Shown here piece after piece: positions 45,704 through 57,539 of a DNA stretch of 64,000 bases; the first letter of the stretch is position 1; each line of letters opens with the position of its first letter. Position numbers and translations under genes: made by a program. The DNA comes from Pomphorhynchus laevis (taxonomy: Eukaryota > Acanthocephala > Palaeacanthocephala > Echinorhynchida > Pomphorhynchidae), in the NCBI GenBank assembly GCA_012934845.2, contig WNNJ02000797.1, positions 104,179 to 168,178 on the forward strand, written 5' to 3'. The notes beneath the pieces are model-generated. The model was given only the letters and a program-made list of their open reading frames with translations. It had not been told where the DNA came from and made no database searches.

Positions 45704-47867
45704 AACAAACTTTCCGTGTAAAAAATGTGCAGTAGCGAAATCTTGTCGGAGCTTTCGAAGGCTTCTAATTCCAATGCTAATTTTAACAATTTACAAGGGA
45801 AAATTGCTGCAAAAGGTATAGATTTGTGCTCATCCAATCGAAATAAAGACGATAAGGTAAGTGCTTTGTTGCCAAATTTTGCTAATGACTCGGGGGTACT
45901 TCCCCCTATACCTAAACTACACAATTTGGCCCTAATAACGTTCACTAAGCCTCTGGCGAGGCATAAATTATTTAACTACTTTAAAAGAGACTTCGTTAAA
46001 TTGTACTATAACAGAGTGGTCTTCAACTCCGTACGAATGTACGAGGCTAATTTAAAGATATCGTTTATTAACGTAGATATTATGAGTGAATACGAGTCAT
46101 ATTTTGCTAAGAACCTAACACATTTGGGTTCATTACAATTAAAGCCTATTCAGGCGACTCTCAAAATATCAAATTTCCCGCCTCAACTGAAGGATGAGGA
46201 TCTAAGTCTGCTTAAAAATACCTTCAAACTCTCAACAGTGCGGACCTTCAAGTCTAAGGCTGGACTGGAATTACGTATTGCTTTTAACAAAGTGGATATT
46301 GATCACGGACTTGTGCTTACGAAGTCGGCGTCGAACCCTTTCTTAGAGTATAATCTACGTTTTACGCTTATTGAGCAGGATTATAGGACGTTCCCCCATT
46401 GCAATGTGTGTCACTTATGGGGGCACTGGGGGTCCGCCTGCTCAGCCTCGAAAATATGTGGTGTTTGTGGCAGTGTGTCCTGCGCAAGTTTGCTGAAGGG
46501 GGATAAAATGCGTTGCTTCCCCAGCATGCCATAATTGCTCGGGTGACCACCCAGCGTGGTTTAAGCGCTGCAAGTTATTCAAGGCGTACCAAAACCACTT
46601 ATCGTGTCGTCCAATTTCGCTGATTTCTTCTTCCGGTTTTTCAACAGTGGCTTCTTCAGCAGACAAAATGTCAAATAAGGACATTTTACAATTATTTGAT
46701 TCGAACAAGAAGTTCATTTTATCGCAGATGGAAGGAATGATTGCGCCCCTGGTAACGGCCCTCTGGCACTGGTAATACGCCGCCGATTCCGCCAGAACTT
46801 ATAATGCCTCAATCCAAAAAACAAAACAGCTTCGGCCCAAACAGGTCCGCCTCTGAAGGTTGGTAAATTGCTGAAGCAATAAGGCTCCGTCGTCTCTATC
46901 CTGGGAAATTAAGATATTGCTTAGGGGTTTCCTACCCTGGATGGGGCAAGTTGTGGGAAGGGCAACCTTCCCGCACCTAGCTCTGTCTAGGTTGGCTTCC
47001 CCTGTCCAACTTATCTGACACAATGGTGAGTAAACCTTAGCCTTTTTCACTGAATATCCTTCAGTGGAATTCGGGAGGTGCTTCTGCCCTTGGACTTCTC
47101 TCCGGTAGAGATGCAGATGTTTTAGTCCTTCAGGAGACGCGGTCTATCCGTCTCAACACAGGACATTACTCGATTTATCCCAAGGCATATATGTTCCCAC
47201 TATACTTCGTACAACACCCCACCTCACCCATCTTATTCTTAAGGACTCTTGACCTTAGTTAAGTGCTCATTAGGATCCTCCCTCCAATTAAACTATTCAT
47301 GTCCAGTCATGTCTTGTTTAGTAGTTTCACTCATTAAGAACGGTAAACGCCTCAGTCTAGAAAATATCTACATCCATCCAGGGGAATTCACAGAACCGTG
47401 ATTTCCTGGATAGTATTATTGACAGCGGTTATGACATGATACTTGGGGATTTCAACGACAGAACTGGTCGTTGGATCAATGCAGCACTTCGCAGAGCTAG
47501 GAACGGTTATCTTATTCATAAACCACCGTCCCCTACCTTTCATTGCACTTCAACGAACTTACTCCTCGACTTATTACTGCTCCATGATAGGGGGTTATTA
47601 AACACTTTCTGTACAGAGCAGTTGGGACAACATCTGTCTACCTCTCATGATCTAATTCGCTCGCAGATAAAAGAGGATACGCTGCTTAGGAGGAGATTCC
47701 ACTTTGATCCGATCAGAGTAGCTGTCTTTCAGGCAGCCATCCATCGCTTCCACGAATTGGGAATGAAAGTTTAAACGAATTTAATTCGTACCTCTCTTCG
47801 CAAGCTACCGCGATACTTTCGACTACATATAAAGGTCGTATTTTAAGTTAAGAAAATCGTTTTTGTT
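45704..47867 (+). mobile_element. LINE-A copy 5, with 5' end and long ORF1
   Basis: Keeps the element's 5' region. ORF1 (45725-46534, 269 aa) starts MCSSEILSELSKASNSNANF, has a central RRM-like region (KPIQATLKISNFPPQL) and the first knuckle CNVCHLWGHWGSAC followed by CGVCGS; a frameshift then separates the last knuckle (46530-46575). The endonuclease spans about 47040-47835 with LQWNSGGASAL, ILGDFNDRTGRWINAALRRA (47439 on) and FHCTSTNLLLDLLLLHD. The element then jumps to its 3' terminus at about 47840, losing the RT. AAGTTGACA flanks it at 45695 and 47869. Confidence 0.82.
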
Positions 47868-47879
47868 GAAGTTGACAAA

Positions 47880-50800
47880 TTTATATTTTATAACAAAAAA
47901 ATTGTGATGAGCGATTTGTGTGTTATCGGAGGATCAAAAGATTCTACAATTGCAGCAAAAATCGGAGAATATCGTTTAACTCAAGGAAAACGCAGGTAGC
48001 TTCGTTCACAATATCAAACGAGGTTTGATAAGTGGGTTGTTACCATCTACTGTAAAAGAGGTAATTGGGAAACTTCCCCAATACCAAAATTAAAAAATCT
48101 GGCGGTTATTAAGCTATCAGCGCCAAAAGAGCGCCATAAGCTATTTAACATATTCCTGTGTAAGTTTACTGAAAAATATAATAATATAGTCTTATTCCAC
48201 CCAGTACTCCTCCCACCTGGATGATAAGGATATTGAGTCTTTAAAAAGACTATTTAGACTAACAAACTTTCGGTACCTGACTGGGAAGAACTGATTTCCT
48301 CTCCCGATAGCTTTTGCGTCCTCTTCCATTGATAATGCTAAATCCTAACAAAAGCCGCCTGTAACCCCCTTTTGGGACATAACCTAATGTTGAAACTCAT
48401 AAGCACCTACGAGCTAACTTACCCACACTACAATGCTTGCCACGAATAGGGTCACTGGGGCTCCGAATGTGTTAAAGAGAAATCTTGTGGGGTATGCGGC
48501 CTAACGAATTGCCCGCAAGTTGGCGGGAAGTGCTCCTCCAAGTCCAAGTGTTCAAATTGTGGATGAGACCACCCATCGTGGTCCAGGAAGTGTGCGGACT
48601 TCAAACTGCATTGTTCCCGCCACTGCTCCTCCTACCCTAATAAAAAATATGACCACGTGACTTTTGGTGCAGTTGAGGGTAGAATGACTGACAAACGACA
48701 TCACAGGTTAGTCGACTCCACAAGACAAGAAATCTTCAAGCAATTGGAGAACTTGATCCATAAACAACTTGCCTTATTTTTTACAGCTCCAGTAATCGCC
48801 GACCCTCTGGTCCTGAAGGAATCAAAGAAAAGAGGAGCATCCTCACACAGAGTTCTTCCTGTGAAGATTGAGAAAATGTTAAAATCTAAGGCCGAAGATG
48901 CGGCCGCTGCACTTATGGGAAATGATAATACCCGTGGGCAAGTGTCTTACCTAATAGGGGCTTGTGGTGGAAAGAGCGACCTTTTTGCCCCTAGCTTCGT
49001 ATAGGTCAAGGCAATCCCACCCAGCTAATCTAATGCAATGCGGAGTACTCGTAAGCCTTTTTCACTGAATATCCTTCAGTGGAATTCGGGAGGTGCTTCT
49101 GCCTTAGACTTCTATCCGGTAGAGATGCAGATGTCATAGTCCTTCAGGAGACGTGGTCTATCCGTCTCTCCCAGGAAATTACTCGATTTATCCCAAAGCA
49201 CATTTGTACCCACTATACTCCGTACATAACCCCACCTCACTTTTTTTTCGTATCAATGTCTTCTAACCCTAGTTAAATGCTCCCTAAGATCCTCCCTCCT
49301 GCTAAACTATTCTTGTCCAGCCCTGTCTTGTTTAGCTATATCACTTTGTAAGAACGGGAAACGTATAAGTACACCCAATATCTACATTAGGCCATGGGAA
49401 ATTCACAAGAACCGTGAGCTCCTGGACCTTGTTTCAGGCTATGGCTATGACATGTTACTCGGTTATTTCAACGACAGAACTGGTCGTTATATTAATGCAG
49501 CACTCCGCAAAGCCAGGAACTACTACCTTATTCATAAACCACCGTCCCCACCTTTCATTGCTCAACAACTAATTCACTCCTCGACATATGATTGCTTCAT
49601 AAGTTGTGGTTGTTGAAACCCATCTGTACTGAGCAGTCGCGCCGAAAACAGATTACCTCTCATGACCTAATTTGTTGGCGGATAGAGGAAGATACGTTGC
49701 TTAGGAGAAGATATCACTTTGACTTCATCAGAGTGGCTTTATTTCAGGCAGCTATCCAACTCTTCCCCAGAATTGGTAATGAGAGTTTGACCGAATTTAA
49801 TTCCTATATCTCATCGCAAGCTACCGCGTTTCTTTCTACTACCTATAAAGGTCATATATACAATCCCACTCCAACAAAACTCAAGGTACTAGCTAAAATG
49901 CTACACCTCCCTAATCTCTCTGTTTCCGCCAGACAGGTCTTCTCGGATTAATATTGGAGCACTAGATACAGGTTCCAGTTGAATAGAGATAGGGCGAGCA
50001 TTTCTTGCCTTAACCCTTCTCAGCCTTCCTTTTGGAAGATATTTAAGAGGGATAAGTTTGTCTGCTGGAATGAGAGAGCATTGGGTTGGATCGGTAGCAT
50101 AGGCCTTGACAATGTTTTGGAGGAGTCACTCTCCCCATATTTTATTATGAAACCACCCTATTTCCCCAACCAATCCCGACTTGGGGCGACTTAAGGAGCA
50201 GGGACTTATCTGTCACAGATATCCTAAACTCCTGGGGGCCACTTCCAGGCACCTCCAAATACCACGCGCCACTCTCCGATGTTGCTGGCATTAATATCAG
50301 CCGTCGTGTTTTTATGCCAAAAAATAAATCGATTTCATGTCCTAAAGATCTGCGGCCCATCTCGATTCAAAACTCCCTAATCTCCATTTATGAAAAAGCG
50401 CTTGTGCGTAAAATCCGCGACCATCTATGTAGGTGAAATTTAATCCCACCAGGTTTTCATGGGTACGTAAAAGATCGCTCGGTCCATACAGCAATAGGTA
50501 AAGTACACAAGTTTTGTCGGAATAATAGCCATCAACTTGCTGTGGCTGTGTTCCTTGACTTTACTGCTGCATTTTACCGTATCTCCATTCCCTTCGTTAT
50601 CTACTCTCACAGGTTCCTCTGGTTGCCTGCGAGATTTGTTAACAGGTGGAAATATTGTTATATACCAAGCGATTCTTCTATGAAGACGACCCTGATGCAC
50701 ATCAGTTTTACCTATTACAGGTGTACCTCAAGGTTTCCCACTATCTCTAATCTTGTATCTTGCTGTCTCCATTGAACTTTACAAAAACTTTAAATGCGAC

Positions 50801-51550
50801 CAACATCTAGTGGTATACGCTGATGATGCCACAGCCCTGTTCTCTAGACGCATGTGCAAAGATGTAATCTCTGACATCAGCCGTTTCTTTTTAAGATTAA
50901 AAGATTAGTTACCCATATCCAATCTTATTTTAAACTCCCCCAAATCGCATATGGTTGTCTTTCATGGGTACCCTGCGACGAAGCAAAAACTTAAGAGATT
51001 AGCACTCTCTGCGCTCTTCTCCATATTTGCATCTGAACCACTTCCCACCTTCACAAGTCGAGTAAAATACCTGGGGTTCACCATTACGGTGAACTGGTCA
51101 GGAACAGCTGACCTGGATAGACTCAAACGTATTCTGAAGAGAGCTCGGTGGGCCCTGACACAGGCTCAGCATCTGTCATTGAATGGGAAAACTCAAGTGC
51201 GCCTCTGGGGTACTTGGGCTATCTTGGGATTAGTCTTCTTTTCAAGAGGACGTCCCACAGAGCAAAGAGTAAGGTTTCTCATGCTCCTCATCTCGTGATT
51301 ACCGAGCATAGTCCGCCTCGATTGGACTCTTCGGGGAGGGGTGGTGAAAAATTCCGGGTGGTTCAGTCGGATAGCGGCGTGTTGGATTGGCTTGGAGGGC
51401 TCAGATCCCGCTGGACCTGAGGCCGTGACAATATCGTGAAGACTAAACATTTTTTATTTTCCTTGTCGGTCCAGAACTGTTGCTTTTCAACTGTCTTTTT
51501 TAGTTATTTTTAGTGGTTGTTAAGTTTTATTTAAGAAAATCCTTATTATT
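47880..51550 (+). mobile_element. LINE-A copy 6, near full length but decayed
   Basis: About 3.7 kb running from the 5' UTR through ORF1 (knuckle region near 48425-48600, tail ORF 48657-49004), the endonuclease (about 49075-49650), the inter-domain part (49592-50194), the RT (50270-50900, including a VVYADDATALFS box near 50811) and the C-terminal domain (50951-51420), to the 3' terminus AAGAAAATCCTTATTATT. It is the best guide to the family's full layout. Frequent stops and frameshifts make it inactive. AAGTTGACA flanks both ends (47869 and 51552). Confidence 0.85.
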
Positions 51551-51560
51551 GAAGTTGACA

Positions 51561-54230
51561 TACTTATATAAACTACTGAAAGTGTTGCTATATTGCTACT
51601 CATATATATTGCCAAATACCGATATTTGGCAACATTCAACTATACACACATGAAGTTAAGTTACTATATTACAATAGAAAGTAATGCCAAAAGATTGTAA
51701 ATAAATGTGGATTTGATCAGCTTTGAATGATATAGTAGTATATAAGTTTTAAAAGTATTACATCTATGCAACTTCAATAAAATCTAGGATTCGGTGTATC
51801 GGTGTATGAATATTTGAATAAAACAAATACCGAACAATACAGAAATTTTATTTTGTTCGTATGTCAATTATTGAAAATAGTCAAAATAATTATATCATTT
51901 ATTATTAAGCAGAATGTAAATTTAAATAAACAAATATATTTAAAATTAATTTGTATAGGAATACAAATGGAAATCTATTTTATTTGCGATTTAATTAATA
52001 ATAGATAAAATACCGAAACAGTAGGATAATTATCCCTTTATTAATAATAATGCATTTATATTTCGACATGTAGCAGTGTATATACTCAGTGTATAAACAG
52101 AAGATGATTCGTGAATAATTAACAAACATTTTTATGTTAAAGACAATAGTATTCTTGAAAATTAAATAAAAAATTGGTATGGTATACTTTAGAAGTTTCA
52201 TTTAATAAAAAAATAATTGTTCCCATAAAAGATAACTGCTGAGATAGGTTAACTAATTTTATTTTTCTACTTTGAAAATATCGATTTGTCGCTCTAAATA
52301 TTGCATGAAAAGTTTCGCATAAGTAAATCTACCTAGAACTTAGTTCAACATAAGATTATACATTGTTGATTACTTTTTAGTTCAAACTCATAGGATGTCT
52401 GACATCTGATAGTATTAGTATTCCTGGATTCCTTTGTTATGTATGCTTTATATTTTCGTTATGTGATCTGGCCCAAGTTTAATGTTCAGGTAGCTAATGA
52501 CATTATTTGTATCAGATGTATAAATAAGCTCTTTATAATCTCTTTGTTAGCAGAGAGCTCGTGCAAACAGGCAGTTGTACATAAAGAGTGAAATGGCCTC
52601 ATCTTTCAAATAGAACTAGTTTTCTTGTATAAACATGGAATGTCACTTCGCTGACGGGTAAGTAATTGGCGAAGGAGATGAGTGAATTTGTATAGAAACT
52701 TGAGCCATTTTATACTAACGATAAGCTACGAAATACGGGTGTATAAATACTTGCAAGTCCCTAATTGTCATTTACGGTAGAGAAGTTTAATACAGTAAAG
52801 GATATGTTTGCTTTCTTGCAAGTTTTAGTAAAAATGAAAAAATGGTAAATTGCTGTATGCGCATATGCTCTTAACATTAACTTAGAATACTTAGTTTTGT
52901 ATATTATATCCAGGTTGTACTTGATAGTACGCCTGTGGCGATCTACTCATTTTATTGGTTGATTTAAATACAACGTTAGTAACGATTGCGATAACTGGAA
53001 AGAAGGGTGGGAATAAATGATTTCCTAATATAAAGGCAAATGGTATTAACTTATTGCCTGCCTGATATTATTGCATGTATATGCAATGATCTTATTGCAT
53101 GTCTATGTTATGATCTCCTCATGTCCATGAGGAGATATATCAATGCACCGAGAATAAAGTACTACTTATATTAGTAGTACTTTTAGTGTTATATCAATAT
53201 ACTACCCAAGATCAAAGATCAATGATTGATTTTGTAATAGCATCATCGGACATCAACGTTATGTTCTGGACATTTTGTGAAGTGAAAGGCTGAGCTATCA
53301 ATCAACCAATACCTTGTTGTGAGAAAAATTTATTGGGAGGAGAGGTTGCCAGAGACAAGGTAAGTAAACACAATTTAGAGGAAGCTTTGCCTGGAGAATA
53401 ACTCGTGCGTTTTCACATCAAATATGTGAAAACAACGTAGTAATGTGTTAGCTGAACATATTCGTCTCTTAATATCCTTTGAGTTTCTACACTCACTCGA
53501 GAAAAATACCTCTAGGTACGAAAACTTATCACATAAGCTGGTACCTTATCCTCAATCGGAATTGACAATATACCTTAAATCCAAGACAAACGCATTGCAA
53601 CTGCTTTAGAGGTGATAACTATCATACTGCCGCTTGACATTCCATCATGAATTGATCTAAGAAGATCGACTCAAGGCCAAACGTTCTCATTAGAAATATT
53701 ATAAGCTCAAACGTTCATATTAGAAATATTATAAGCTCAAACGTTCCTATTAGGAATATTAAAAGTTCAAACGTTTCTATTTGTGCATATAAGCCCAAAC
53801 GTTATGTGAGCGAACGGTGATAACGACTAGCAGATTCATTAATTAAGCGGAATTTTACAGGCTACATCCGATAGGACTCTAAATTTTTGAGGACTATCGT
53901 CTTGTAAAGCAGAAAAATATCAAATCATATATAACACTAGAGGATTCATGATAACCAACATTGTAAACATACTTAATTGTTTAAAGGAATAATTTATGAG
54001 CCTCTTAATTAGGTGGATATGGCTTTTTTTGTAAAAGTGGAATTATACTTTGAATCGACGCAATATATCATCACCTTGGAAGCTTTGAATAGCTGTGGTA
54101 TATATTTAGCGAAAAAGTACGAGTTGTGTTCGTGTTGACGGCAGAAAGTCAGAGTTGTTCCCCATAAACGTTGAGATTCGACAATAATGCCTGTTATATC
54201 CACTTATGTTCCTGGTTTACATGAACAGTA
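51561..54230. other. SCAI intron, AT-rich, with a short tandem repeat
   Basis: No gene recognised in 2.7 kb. Frames at 51802-52008, 51995-52201 and 54009-54203 lack family features. The tandem repeat at 53672-53805 is listed separately. Confidence 0.5.
53672..53805 (+). repeat. Tandem repeat, about 34-bp unit, four copies
   Basis: Units built on CTCAAACGTTCNNATTAGAA and ATATTATAAG, with increasing divergence toward the right end (AAGCCCAAACGTTATG). Confidence 0.85.
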
Positions 54231-54455
54231 TATCGAGACGGGCTTTATTGTCCAATGTTGGTCTTCAATTCAGTTTTATAAGAATACCATTCCTGATTCT
54301 CTCAGATTATATTGTAGTGTAGGCTTATTTTTCTAAAGTCTTATCGGTCTCTTGGATCTATTCACGATGGAATGTTAAGGAGCAGGTATGATGTCAACAC
54401 TCTAAGATAGTTACATTGTGTTTGTCTTGGATTCAATGAGCATTGTCAATTCCGA

Positions 54456-54960
54456 TTGGGGATAATGTACCTACCACCTTATGTGAAGGAGCTTTCATAC
54501 TTAGAAGTATTTTGCTCAAAAGAGTGTGAGAACTCAAAGGAGATTGCGAGACGGATATGTTCAGTTAACGCAGTAATGCGTTGCTTTCATAGATTCGTTG
54601 TAAAACAGCAGGAACTTAGCCTTCAGACAAATCTCTTTATTTATCGTGCAATTTTCGTTCCAATATTAACCTATGGTTATAGAGTCGGGGTAATGAGTGA
54701 AAATACAATATCGCGGGTACACGAGACTGAAATGAGTCTCCTTCGTAGTCTGACCAGCCTAAATTTTTAAGATAAGGTAAATAGCTTGACTATACGAAAA
54801 ATGTTTTAAATAAAGTTGTTATTTCATAGTAGAAATTTCAGTCGGATAATCAGTCTAGAAAGAAACCGCTGATAATTCTCGGTATATTTGGAGAGAGTAA
54901 ATCTCAAAGCTTATCGTAGAACGCCTAGAGTTATTTGAAAGTGAGCTTCAGTCCGCTGCT
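54456..54960 (+). mobile_element. LINE fragment, RT C-terminal end
   Basis: The frame 54456-54770 reads LSYLEVFCSKECENSKEIAR, RICSVNAVMRCFHRFV, LSLQTNLFIYRAIFVPILTY and TISRVHETEMSLLRSL, followed after a stop by DKVNSLTIRKMF. This is the YLGxxFxxDG, EIxRRI, LSxxTKxxxYRxxVxPxLxYG and xxExxxLRxI pattern at the end of many insect non-LTR element RT proteins. 5'-truncated, with stops. The clade cannot be fixed from this piece. Confidence 0.75.
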
Positions 54961-55247
54961 GAGGATTTGTAACTGGTAACTATATTCGCAAACTACATCA
55001 ACTATCTGACATCCAAAATTGGGACAAATTGTAATTGTTGTTCAAGACAATGTTATATTATATATTTACGAACTTACTAATTAAAACGGTACTATAATAA
55101 ACGGTAATTAATATGGTTCAATTATACATAATTTTTTTTGGAAATAATAATATTTCGTATATAAAGAATACAATAGAAAGCTCGGATGAAAATCTTTAAT
55201 CTTTTATTCATTATTTCAATGAAAGATTTTATCTAAATGTTACTTAC

Positions 55248-55334
55248 TAGTAATGATAATAAAGTTGTCCTATTCTGGATGCAATTTCTCCGATCTGCCA
55301 TCTTCGCAATGATATATGATGTTCAAGTATTCTC
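55248..55334 (-). CDS. SCAI: SCAI exon
   Basis: 87 nt after acceptor GGTTTTTAG; donor GTAAGTAA after 55248. One leading base completes an Arg codon and it reads RILEHHISLRRWQIGEIASR then IGQLYYHY with two bases of the next Tyr. Human SCAI: QVLDNRYGLKRWQIGEIASK IGQLYYHYY. Very strong match. Confidence 0.95.
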
Positions 55335-55594
55335 CTAAAAACCTTTTATTATAAATCTAAATTATTTTCCATTTTAAGAAAATATAAATGTGTGATATGT
55401 GTGAATGAATATAATTATTACAATTATTGGGTTGATTTATTCAAATATCGAAATCTTGATCATTGCAGGTTAGCTAGCAGCTTGCATAACTGTGTTCACA
55501 AGTGTACTTTCTAAAGATTAAAAACCTATGTTGACATTTAATTAAAAGAAACCAAAGTGATTATTTTAAATAAAGTTTTACTATGCTTAAGCAT

Positions 55595-56973
55595 AAGTTA
55601 ACTTCCAAGGTCATTTCGCTTGATTTGTCGTCGGATTTTGACATTGTAGGTCATTATATTCTAATTCATCTCCTTCGACATCCTTATGGCTTATATACCT
55701 CGACTCTTAAATGGTTCTTGTTATGTCATATTGGCCGTTCTGCCACCGCATCATCCGGAATTGAAGTTAGTTCATCGTTCGCTTTACCTCGTGGTGCACG
55801 GCATGGTTATGTACTCGGCCCTATCTTGTTCACTCTTCTCCTTGGAGGCCTCGGTCCACTTTGCTTAGCATTCAAGTGTTATGTCATGCAATATGCAGAT
55901 GACATCCTTATATATTTGTCCGCACCTAATCATCCTTAACTTTAATCCTCGTATCGGTTGCATCTTGCCTAGAATCCCTATCTCACCATCTTTCATTCAT
56001 TAGAATGAGGGTAAATTCCGTAAAATCTGGTGTTCTTTGGATCCACCCTTCCGACATGCTGATTCAATCTTATCCTGCTCTCTTTTTAATGCCATCACAT
56101 TCTTCGCGTAGATTCGATAGCATTGATCGGAGTAATTATAGATTCATCTCTCTCTTGTTATCATCATTTGCATAAAAACGGTTCTTTTAATGCATTAAAA
56201 AGGTTGTGTTGTCTTATTCTCCGTGACATTCGTCGCATTCGAAAAACCACAAAATTTTCCATTTCGAAAACTCTATAGGTCATCCTTATGATCTATAGAG
56301 TATCCTAATAATCATCCTTATGATTATTAGGATATAATAATCATCATAATCATCCTTATGCTACCTCGTCTTGACTATTGCATCTCACTTTTATCAAACT
56401 CCCCATCTTGTGATATTGCCCCACTGTATTGTTTTCTTCGCAATGCAGCCCGCATATTTCTTCGAAGCCGGCGTTTTGATTCTATCTCTAATAAAGTTAT
56501 CAACCTTCATAGGCTAAATGTACATAATCGAGTTTTATATTACTCTGTCATTCTCGCTTTTCCTTTACTGTATCATTCCCCTCCGTATCTTCACCTAGAA
56601 TTGCACGGTGCTACACATTCATCACCCAGAGCACTTCGCTCAAACAATCAGTTCCTGCCACATATTCATCGTCATCGGGCAAACTTTAGCCTGCGTTCCT
56701 TTCTCATTTCTATGCATCTCATTTGGAATTATCTTTCCCTTAAACTTGGTTGCAAGCCTAACCTCACTACCTTAAAATAAATGTTTCACATCTTTCTAAT
56801 AAGTAACCAGGCCCTGCAGCTCAGCTAGCAACATGATCCGAATGTTTCATCGTTCCAACGTTGTCTACGTGGTGTGGATTTAAGTCACATCATTTTTTTA
56901 ATTTTTTGTTTGATTCAGTGGACTTGTAAGCTGCCTGTCTGTACGAGCCACTTAAAAAATTAATAAATCTATA
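55595..56973 (+). mobile_element. LINE-E (CR1/L2/Jockey-like), 5'-truncated
   Basis: Non-LTR element with a 13-bp target-site duplication TATGCTTAAGCAT at 55582-55594 and 56974-56986. The RT piece (55595-55939) reads VISLDLSSDFDIVGH, LPRGARHGYVLGPILFTLLL and MQYADDILIYLS. The second frame (56358-56780) starts MLPRLDYCISLLSNSP, the LxYCxSLL block of CR1/L2-type elements, and continues NAARIFLRSRRFDSI. Frameshifts lie between and a local palindrome cluster at 56270-56350. The ATG at 55583 is in the target duplication, so it is not the element's start. Ends TTAATAAATCTATA. Confidence 0.85.
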
Positions 56974-57396
56974 TATGCTTAAGCATCAACTACTGACGAC
57001 TTTGAAGGTTTAAGCTTATTAATTATGATTTGACATAGAAATAATTACTTCAATATAATAGAAAATTATAAAACATTTATATATTCTTCGGCATTTTATG
57101 ACGGAGAAAGTTTATTAAGTTTACTAACAATTTGTGAATTGACAAGGTAAATGAACTTTTACTGTATGACAAATTAAAATAGAATGAATAGATAAGATTG
57201 GTTGCCTGCGACATTAATTTGGGATCAAATTCATTCAGACCAAACGATATAATTTTTCGATCTAACCACAATAAATATTCTGGTATGACGATATATCCTA
57301 TAAATTCATTTTAAATTAGTAAAGGTTGTATCATTATATAGCATCAGTTTAATCGTCGTAACTAATCCTATGTAAATTTGATTTTTAATCAGATAC

Positions 57397-57492
57397 CTGT
57401 GAACTTGTTGGAATCTCCACAATTTGGTGAATACATCGAATGTTTTAGCGAAATATGGTTTCCAATGATCACGACTAAGCTGCGGTAACTCT
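57397..57492 (-). CDS. SCAI: SCAI exon (most 5' one found)
   Basis: 96 nt; acceptor TATATTTCAG precedes 57492 and donor GTATCTG follows 57397. It reads ELPQLSRDHWKPYFAKTFDV and FTKLWRFQQVHR, matching human DLPQYGQKQWQSYFGRTFDV and YTKLWKFQQQHR. One leading base and two trailing bases fit the phases of its neighbours. Upstream exons (start codon, KSKQLFNGLR region) were not found in the window and probably lie beyond 64000 or in sequence I could not read. Confidence 0.95.
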
Positions 57493-57539
57493 CTGAAATA
57501 TAAAAGCATATATGAATTCAGCAAAATTTTCAATTCAAA

